Shown here: piece after piece, positions 27,481 through 32,497 of the stretch
How the letters are laid out: each line of letters opens with the position of its first letter
Numbering within the stretch: the first letter of the stretch is position 1
DNA from: Chara braunii
Lineage: Eukaryota > Streptophyta > Charophyceae > Charales > Characeae
Reading direction: 5' to 3'
Length of the DNA: 32,497 nt
Assembly (NCBI GenBank): GCA_003427395.1
Contig: BFEA01000175.1
Coordinates: forward strand, 1,517,323-1,549,819
The notes under the pieces: model-generated
Database searches by the model: none
The model's input: the letters and a program-made list of their open reading frames with translations, nothing else
Told to the model about the DNA's origin: nothing
Translations under genes and position numbers: made by a program

Positions 27481-28240
27481 GGATCCCATGCGAACGGCGG
27501 GCTCTAAGTCAGTCGTGAACCGCATGAGTTCCTCAACGTCTGCGTCGACATGAGACGTATGGGTGGACTCGGTAGTGGACGACGAAGGGACTTGGGATGT
27601 GGAAGGGGAATTTGCAAGTTGACGGGTGGATGTGGAGATGGGAGTCGAAAAGATGGAGGAAGGGTCAAGGGGATCGAGCTTTAGTGAGATGAGTTCAACC
27701 TCGGGATCTAGTGGATCGTAGCGAAGAAGATCCATGACGTTCAGCGAGTCGAATGTGACGTCCTCCTATCGTATGAAGTGAGCAAACTGACGAGGAGAAG
27801 TGAATGCGATGTTTGGGTGGGACCCAGAGGGACGAGGGTCCTGGCGAGGTAGGTCTGGAGGGGTGTCGCATGTGGTTCCAATGAAGGGGACTCGATGGGT
27901 TTGACCACACTTCGTTTTGAGAACGAGTGTTTCAGTCGCCCATTCGGCTTCTCTGCCTCGGAACCGGCGATACCAGGGAGTGCCAATGATAAAGTCGTAC
28001 CTAGTCTCCAGCACGCCGAAGTATGCAGAGGAAAGGTAGCGTCGAGGCGCCTGGGTACTATCCGATGGCTGGAGGGTAAGGGAGAAGTGGAGGTCGGGGA
28101 CCGTCTGATCGAAGAAGCGCTGCGTCTTGTTATCTCCAAGGGTAATAGAGATAGGAGAGTGAGACCGGAGGTAGCTAGGCGAGCTTCCTCAACCACGCGA
28201 GGGTGAACAAAGTCTCCCTGCGAGCTAGAGTCCCATAAAG
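27481..28240 (-). pseudogene. pol: Protease domain of gypsy 2 pol, broken, with linker
   Basis: The retropepsin active site appears as YHALWDSSSQGDFVHP (near 28205-28250), with Asp-Ser-Ser in place of Asp-Ser/Thr-Gly. The second block, LETRYDFIIGTPWYRRF near 27965-28012, is in a different frame, so there is a frameshift between them. The linker to RT (27481-27735, MDLLRYDPLDPEVEL followed by a Ser/Thr-rich stretch) shows no enzyme motif. The altered glycine and the frameshift predict an inactive enzyme. Confidence 0.8.
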
Positions 28241-30695
28241 CGTGGTACACCCTCCTAGATGTCCCCAAGCGAATAGGGATGAAGGGGAGGGTGCGATCAG
28301 GCTCAGAGAGCAGAGTGAGAAGACGACGCAGGATGTTTACGTGTCTTATGAGTCGCTCCTGGCGAGCCTGAAGGATGCTCAAATCCAGGAGAGATGACAC
28401 AACGTCATTGCGAGTCGCCAACTGGGAACTACAACGAGCTGTGCGAATGGCGAGACGCGTGGGAAGTCTCGGAGGGGAAGGACGAGATGCGGCGGTCTGC
28501 TGTGGGGCAGAGGTTACCTCGACAAACGGTGGGGCAGAGGGAATTGTGTTTGTCGTGTCTTGAGGATCCACTGGTGGGGTAGGCAAAGGGGAAAATTGTG
28601 ACTCGGTGGTCGGGAAGCCGGTTAAGTGGGAGGCCTCAGCGGTACACTGCACTGTGGCTAGATGGGTGGGGCTGGCCGGGCGACTGGGGGGGGTCTGAGA
28701 TCAACGGTGATGAGAAATGTCAGCGTAGTGCCGATCGAGGGTGGCATGGTATGAACATCATGAGGAGGTGTGTCTATCCTGGCGGCAACGAAGGCAGCCG
28801 CGACGGGCCTCGAGAGCGGCGTGCTCCCCAGGAGATAGAGCTCCGCGAGGAGGAACAAAACCTTACGGGAGGTCTATCTGAGGAACCGTGATCGTGCGGG
28901 CGCCAGCCTGTGCAACCTGACTGCGTGCACGACCTATGGGACATGACCATCTGCATGCGCTCGGCCACCGGGACAATGTCGTCATCCAAGTGAATAGTGG
29001 ATGACGTCTTGGAGCTCAATGTCCTCGGGGGCGTCTCCAAGGGTAGGGTCAAGCTCGGCCGAGGCGTCCTCGTCGTACTCTAGAGAACTGTAGCGCCTAG
29101 AGAATGACGCTCCAGGTCGAGCAGGTCGGTGAAAGTGGCCGGCGAAGGACGATCGATCGTGTGTGGTGTTGCGTGACTGGGTGGCGGCGGTGGCGGATCG
29201 CGAAGAAGATGGGGTGTTGGAGAAGCGACTCCACATCTTTTGGTATTGTCGAGCAGCCGCTTAGGCCTGCTCTCAGGAGGCGAAGCTCTGTCACCAGAGC
29301 TCGATGCCATAGTCAGTCGGAAGACTTACTACGAACATGTTGGTCAAAAGGACCTCAGGTAGAAGTGCCTCGTCGCAAATGAGGCGAGTGTCCTGAAACA
29401 CTCTGATATGACGCTCGAGATCGGCTGGTGTGGAGGACCCGCGCCACTGCGTTTGAGTGACCCAATCTAAGGCGTCGGTTGCATCGTGGAGAGTGCTGCA
29501 ACGGTCATGGAGGATCGCGGTGAAATATGCGAGAGTGGGAGCCTCCTCTGAGCGAGTACGATGGGTATAATAGTTCTTCCATACGGAGAACGCGCTGCCT
29601 CGCAATTTAGTTGCCAGTGTGGAGCACCACAACGCCTGACTAGTGTTAGTCCGTGTCAGCGCACATGTGGCAGCCTACAACCAATGCGACACACACATTG
29701 TACCATCGAAGCCGGGTATGTCCGACAGATGCACAAGGGTGGGACCGCTGTGTTGACGGTGAGGGGAGAGGGGTCGATGGGCCTGCACTGCGGCTGCAAA
29801 TGTCGAGGCCCGTGCGGAGGTAGAAGTGGTGACAGGCTGAGAGTCGGGGCTGCTGATGGAAGGTCCAACAGACGTGGAGGCAACGGCCGCAGCCAACTGT
29901 GACGGAGTAGCGAGGTAGGAGGGTAGAGGGGGGGAGTCGGTCGAGGGAAACGAGTCCGCAAGACAGAGGTGGGAGGGGCTGTATAGGAAGAAGAAGGGTG
30001 AGCAGCCTGTGAAGGGTGAGTCTGTCTCACGGAGAGAATCTCCGCCTGGAGCTGCGCCATGGTGGCCTGTAGGGTAGCCACCCGCTAGGTGCGCGGGGTC
30101 GGAGGTGGAGGAAGCGGAGAGAGTACCCCAGCGAGAGGAGGGAGAACTTCGGGCCGTAGTGCCACGACCGGTGCATGAAGCTGGGAAGAAACACCGGGGT
30201 GGGTAGATGAAACTGCCTGGCCAGATATCAGTATCTGGGCGACAGCACCTGCGGCAGTGGCCGTAGCGGCAGGGGTGGCGGGAGCGCCGGGGGCCAATGA
30301 TTGTGCCGAATAGACGGTATGGTTTGATGGCGGCAACACTCACCACTCGGAGGGGGAGTGCTGGACTTGGCCCGCGGAGGAGGACGAACCACCACGTCTC
30401 CGTCCCAGAACTCTGAGCTGGTAGGGGATGGGGTTTGGGAGCAGTGGGGAGAGCGATGAGGATAACCCTTGAGGCGGTGAACTTCAAGGGCAAGCGCATT
30501 GACTTGCCTCTCCAGGGGTGCAAGCGCATCGAGTTGCGCTTGCAGAGGTGCAAGGAGAGATGCCAGAACAACGCGAAGGTCCACGGGGTCCACATAGTGC
30601 TGACCCTGGACCGTCGGGTGGGTGGGCGCCTGAGAGACGGAGGGCGCCGCGACGATCTCCTCAGCTATAGTCCCGTCCGTGGGTAGTGGACGCAT
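28241..30695 (-). pseudogene. gag: gag pseudogene of gypsy element 2
   Basis: The likely start is ATG 30693-30695. An N-terminal part with a heptad-like helix (LAPLQAQLDALAPLERQVNA) is followed by a Pro/Ser-rich stretch with several frame changes. The capsid-type region lies at 29291-29632 and includes LRGSAFSVWKNYYTHRT and LPEVLLTNMFVVSLP, typical of gypsy retrotransposon Gag. After an acidic stretch (YDEDASAELDPTLGD near 29044-29088) a CCHC knuckle is seen at 28755-28796: CLRCRQDRH, then TSS, a TGA stop and Cys. The spacing CX2CX4HX4C is correct, but one spacer codon is now a stop. The part from 28700 to 28241, rich in Pro and Ser, joins gag to the protease. Confidence 0.8.
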
Positions 30696-30710
30696 GGGGG
30701 TAGACAGGGC

Positions 30711-31173
30711 GGGAGATGGAGAAAAAGGTGGGGAAGGAGATGGGTTATGGCGTGGGGATAGGCGACCACCGGTGAGAGGGAGGGGACCGCAGGAGCGGAG
30801 TGGGTAATCGTGAGTCGACTCACTCCGTGACCAGCGGGTTGCGTGTGAGATGGTGGCGCGAATCCTCTCGAAGGGGAAGGAGTCGTTCGGGTCCAGGGTG
30901 CCCGACGGGAGGAGGCGGGAGAGTAGGGGGGTTAGGAGAACCCTAAACCCTAGAGAAACTCTAAGAAAACCCTAACCGGGTTTGGGTGGTTAGGGTAGTG
31001 TAGCGGCGACCTAATCAAGAAAAGAAGATAGTAACCATGGAGGGGAGAAGGAGAAAAAATAAAATAAACAGTGAAATTTTGAGATAACAATAAAAAAAAA
31101 AGAAAAAAGAAAAAAAAAAAGAAAGAAGTAAGCGAAAGATGAGAAGAGGAATACTTATTTTTTTAGAATTTTT
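30711..31173. other. Leader-like region upstream of gypsy 2 gag
   Basis: No gene. It includes a 12-bp palindrome TGAGTCGACTCA near 30811-30822, CCCTAAACCCTA near 30943-30954, and a hairpin of CCCTAACC and GGTTAGGG at 30970-30995. It then turns A-rich (31045-31135). By position it should hold the 5' leader and LTR end of element 2, but no TG...CA border or primer binding site could be fixed. Confidence 0.5.
30970..30995 (-). repeat. CCCTAACC/GGTTAGGG hairpin in gypsy 2 leader
   Basis: Eight-base arms with a 10-base loop lie about 275 bp upstream of the gag start. The design matches the CCTAA/TTAGG palindromes in the leader of element 1, although the elements are otherwise diverged. A structured RNA role is inference. 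Confidence 0.6.
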
Positions 31174-31551
31174 GGCAGCATTTTCCTAATCCAACGGGGT
31201 CACAAAGGTGCAAAGAGGAAGAAGAGACTAAGAAAAGTACACTAAGTTTTACAATGCCGCAAATGATAATTTTAAATTTTCGGAATAAATAAATAAATAA
31301 ATAAATAAGTAGATGAGGGGGTGAAGAGAGACTAAGTGTTGTTTTTTCTCAAAAAAATTGGCAGCATTTCGTTACCCCCATGGGGTTGAAGTGTTGCCGT
31401 CAAGAAGAAAGATAAAGTAAAACTAGAAAATTTTGCCAACACTTCGCTACCCCCAAGGGGTCAAAATGTGCTGAAAAAGACTAAGTAAAAGAAAAAAAAC
31501 AGAAAATTCTGGCAGCACTTCGTTACCCCCACTGGGTAAAAATGTGTGCCG
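31174..31551. repeat. Array of imperfect GGCAGCA...TACCCC hairpins
   Basis: Four units are seen at 31174-31214, 31360-31398, 31435-31473 and 31511-31551. Each is an imperfect inverted repeat: a left arm like GGCAGCATTTCGTTACCCC and a right arm like GGGGTTGAAGTGTTGCC, with only a few bases between. The last three are spaced 75-76 bp apart and separated by A-rich spacers (CTAGAAAATTT, ACAGAAAATTC). The first is more decayed. Two larger units, each ending GCCGCAAA...ATTTCGGAATAAATAAA, can also be seen (ends at about 31310 and 31620). Confidence 0.8.
31285..31309. repeat. (AAAT)n microsatellite
   Basis: About six AAAT units, following AATTTTCGG at the end of the first larger hairpin unit. Confidence 0.9.
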
Positions 31552-31787
31552 AAAGCAAGAATGACAAACTCCTACTCAGATTTGAGGGTGCCGCAAAGAA
31601 ATTCAAAATTTCAGAATAAATAAAAAAAATAAAATGAAATAAATTAGAAAATTAAAAAAGAAGGTGGGCAATAAGATAATTCGAATTTTTGGAAAAAGGA
31701 GGAAATATAAATAAAAAAGAAAGGTAAAAAGAAGACAAACAGAAAATTTTTGAAGTTCGGGGGGAGGGGGATTGAAAAAGTAAAAAA
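31552..31787. other. A-rich stretch ending in a purine tract
   Basis: Mostly A/T with no gene. CGGGGGGAGGGGGA at 31758-31771 lies 16 bp before the third LTR-like sequence and resembles a polypurine tract, which would fit a 3' LTR. However, no retroelement coding sequence on the + strand precedes it. Confidence 0.5.
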
Positions 31788-32497
31788 GGTAATGACCCGT
31801 CAAAACACAGATTGAGAACACTGCTGATTTTTGAAGTTGTGCCGATGGAATGGATGCCTTGCTGAGATTCCCGCATTCTGCTGTGTTTTCTAAGTCTGTC
31901 TGTGTGTGCGTGCTTTGACCTGCGTGCCTGTCTGAGTGCTTCGGTATGAGTGTGTGTGTGACCCGCAAGGGTACTTGTTTGTTTGGCAGGCCCGTAGGGC
32001 CTGTACTTACCTGTGGCCGTGGCATTGAGGGTTGTAGCAGGGAAAAACACTCAAGTGGCGTAGCTAGCGGCCCCGCGGCTCTTGGGGTAGCGGAAAAACA
32101 CTCAAGTGGGCCGGTAGGCCGACACTGCACCCCACTGCAGTTGGCGTGAGGGAGTACTGGAGGCCGAGCAGAAAAAATACAAAGTTGGCATTTTTAGAGT
32201 CAAGTAGCGGTAGGGTAGGTCTAGGCCGGTACCAGTCCAACCAGTCTGAGTCTAGAGCCTGTACGGGTAATATCAGTGTGCCATACTGTGCAGCCACACG
32301 GGCCTTGCAGGGCCCGTCCCGGACCTCCAGCCTGTTTCCCTACAGGGAAACTTCCAGGCTCTTGCTTAGAAGCTTCCTTCTGGCAGGGCCTACAGGCCCC
32401 AGCCTGTTTCCCTACAGGGAAACTTCCAGGCTCTTGCCTGGAAGCTTCCTTCTGACAGGGCCTACAGGCCCCAGCCTGTTTCCCTACAGGGAAACTT
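31788..32497 (+). repeat. Third LTR copy, variant family member, runs off the edge
   Basis: From GGTAATGACCCGTC on, it aligns with the 5' LTR of element 1. Shared landmarks are ACAC AGATTGAGAACACTGC, GGAATGGATGCCTTGCTGAG, GACCCGCAAGGGTACTTGTT, TACTTACCTGTGGCCGTG, GGAAAAACACTCAAGT, AAGTTGGCATTTTTAGAG and GGCCGGTACCAGTCCAA. Past about 32265 it diverges into palindrome-rich sequence. It may be a solo LTR or the edge of another element beyond the window. Confidence 0.85.
32327..32497. repeat. 72-bp tandem repeat rich in palindromes
   Basis: Units start at 32327, 32399 and 32471 (CCAGCCTGTTTCCCTACAGG) and the array leaves the window. Each unit has several short hairpins: TTTCCCTACAGGGAAA, TTCCAGGCTCTTGCCTGGAA and GGGCCTACAGGCCC. 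The first unit has GCTTAGAAG where the second has GCCTGGAAG, so the second is more palindromic. Confidence 0.9.

Larger units (their letters stand above)
24300..30710 (-). mobile_element. Ty3/gypsy chromovirus retrotransposon 2, decayed, minus strand
   Basis: Reading from right to left, the order is gag with coiled-coil-like N-terminus, capsid-type region and CCHC knuckle, then protease, RT, RNase H, integrase and chromodomain. This is the Ty3/gypsy chromovirus order. The sequence differs throughout from element 1 (for example it has a canonical WKGYPDEEAT chromodomain), so it belongs to another lineage. All genes have frameshifts or stops and the integrase catalytic Glu is changed. LTRs, primer binding site and polypurine tract were not found, so the limits given cover the coding part only. 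Confidence 0.9.

Noticed and set aside
28658-28891. Plus-strand frames across gypsy element 2
   Set aside because: They are opposite-strand shadows of the GC-rich gag and pol sequence.
30943-30995. Interstitial telomere
   Set aside because: Only two or three CCCTAAA-like units are present, with no tandem run; a leader hairpin explains the symmetric part better.
31174-31551. CRISPR array
   Set aside because: The repeats are imperfect, the spacers are A-rich and similar to each other, and no cas gene is near.
32327-32497. CRISPR-like array of palindromic repeats
   Set aside because: The units are directly adjacent without unique spacers, and the setting is an LTR in a plant-type genome.

Overview
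The window looks like repeat-dominated nuclear DNA of a streptophyte green plant, most likely a charophyte alga such as Chara. Two points support this. There are two decayed Ty3/gypsy chromovirus-type LTR retrotransposons, one with a plant-style tRNA-Met primer binding site. There is also a nuclear insert of mitochondrial DNA carrying a mitochondrial-type rpl14, a gene that, to my knowledge, charophyte mitochondria keep and land-plant mitochondria lack. The genus is inference. I found no convincing intact host gene, tRNA, rRNA or CRISPR array.

Layout: 1-545 is a minisatellite. 546-1618 is non-coding DNA with inverted-repeat elements. 1619-2133 is a degenerate AT-rich repeat containing a foldback element. 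2162-11840 is gypsy element 1 on the + strand (LTR, PBS, gag, protease, RT, RNase H, integrase, chromodomain, PPT, truncated 3' LTR). 11841-15800 returns to the same degenerate repeat field, with an assembly gap, two TTAA-flanked MITEs and an 850-bp TA-flanked MITE. 15800-17460 is non-coding with small duplications. 17463-18408 is a mosaic mitochondrial insert (group II intron RT fragment, nad5 fragment, 5' three-quarters of rpl14). 18409-24300 is mostly anonymous DNA with MITE pieces, microsatellites and one unassigned ORF. 24300-30700 is gypsy element 2 on the - strand. 30700-31790 is an A/T-rich leader-like stretch with an array of imperfect hairpins. 31788 to the end is a third copy, in a variant form, of the element 1 LTR, ending in a palindrome-rich 72-bp tandem repeat.

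All retroelement genes carry stops and frameshifts, so neither element can be autonomous. The repeat field gives natural empty-site comparisons: paralogous copies lacking the insertion let target-site duplications (TTAA and TA) be read directly. A paralogous repeat at 17.2 kb also indicates that the 136-N assembly gap contains no missing sequence. The best candidates for undescribed biology are the MITE families, the hairpin array near 31.2-31.55 kb and the CCTAA/TTAGG hairpins shared by the leaders of both gypsy elements.
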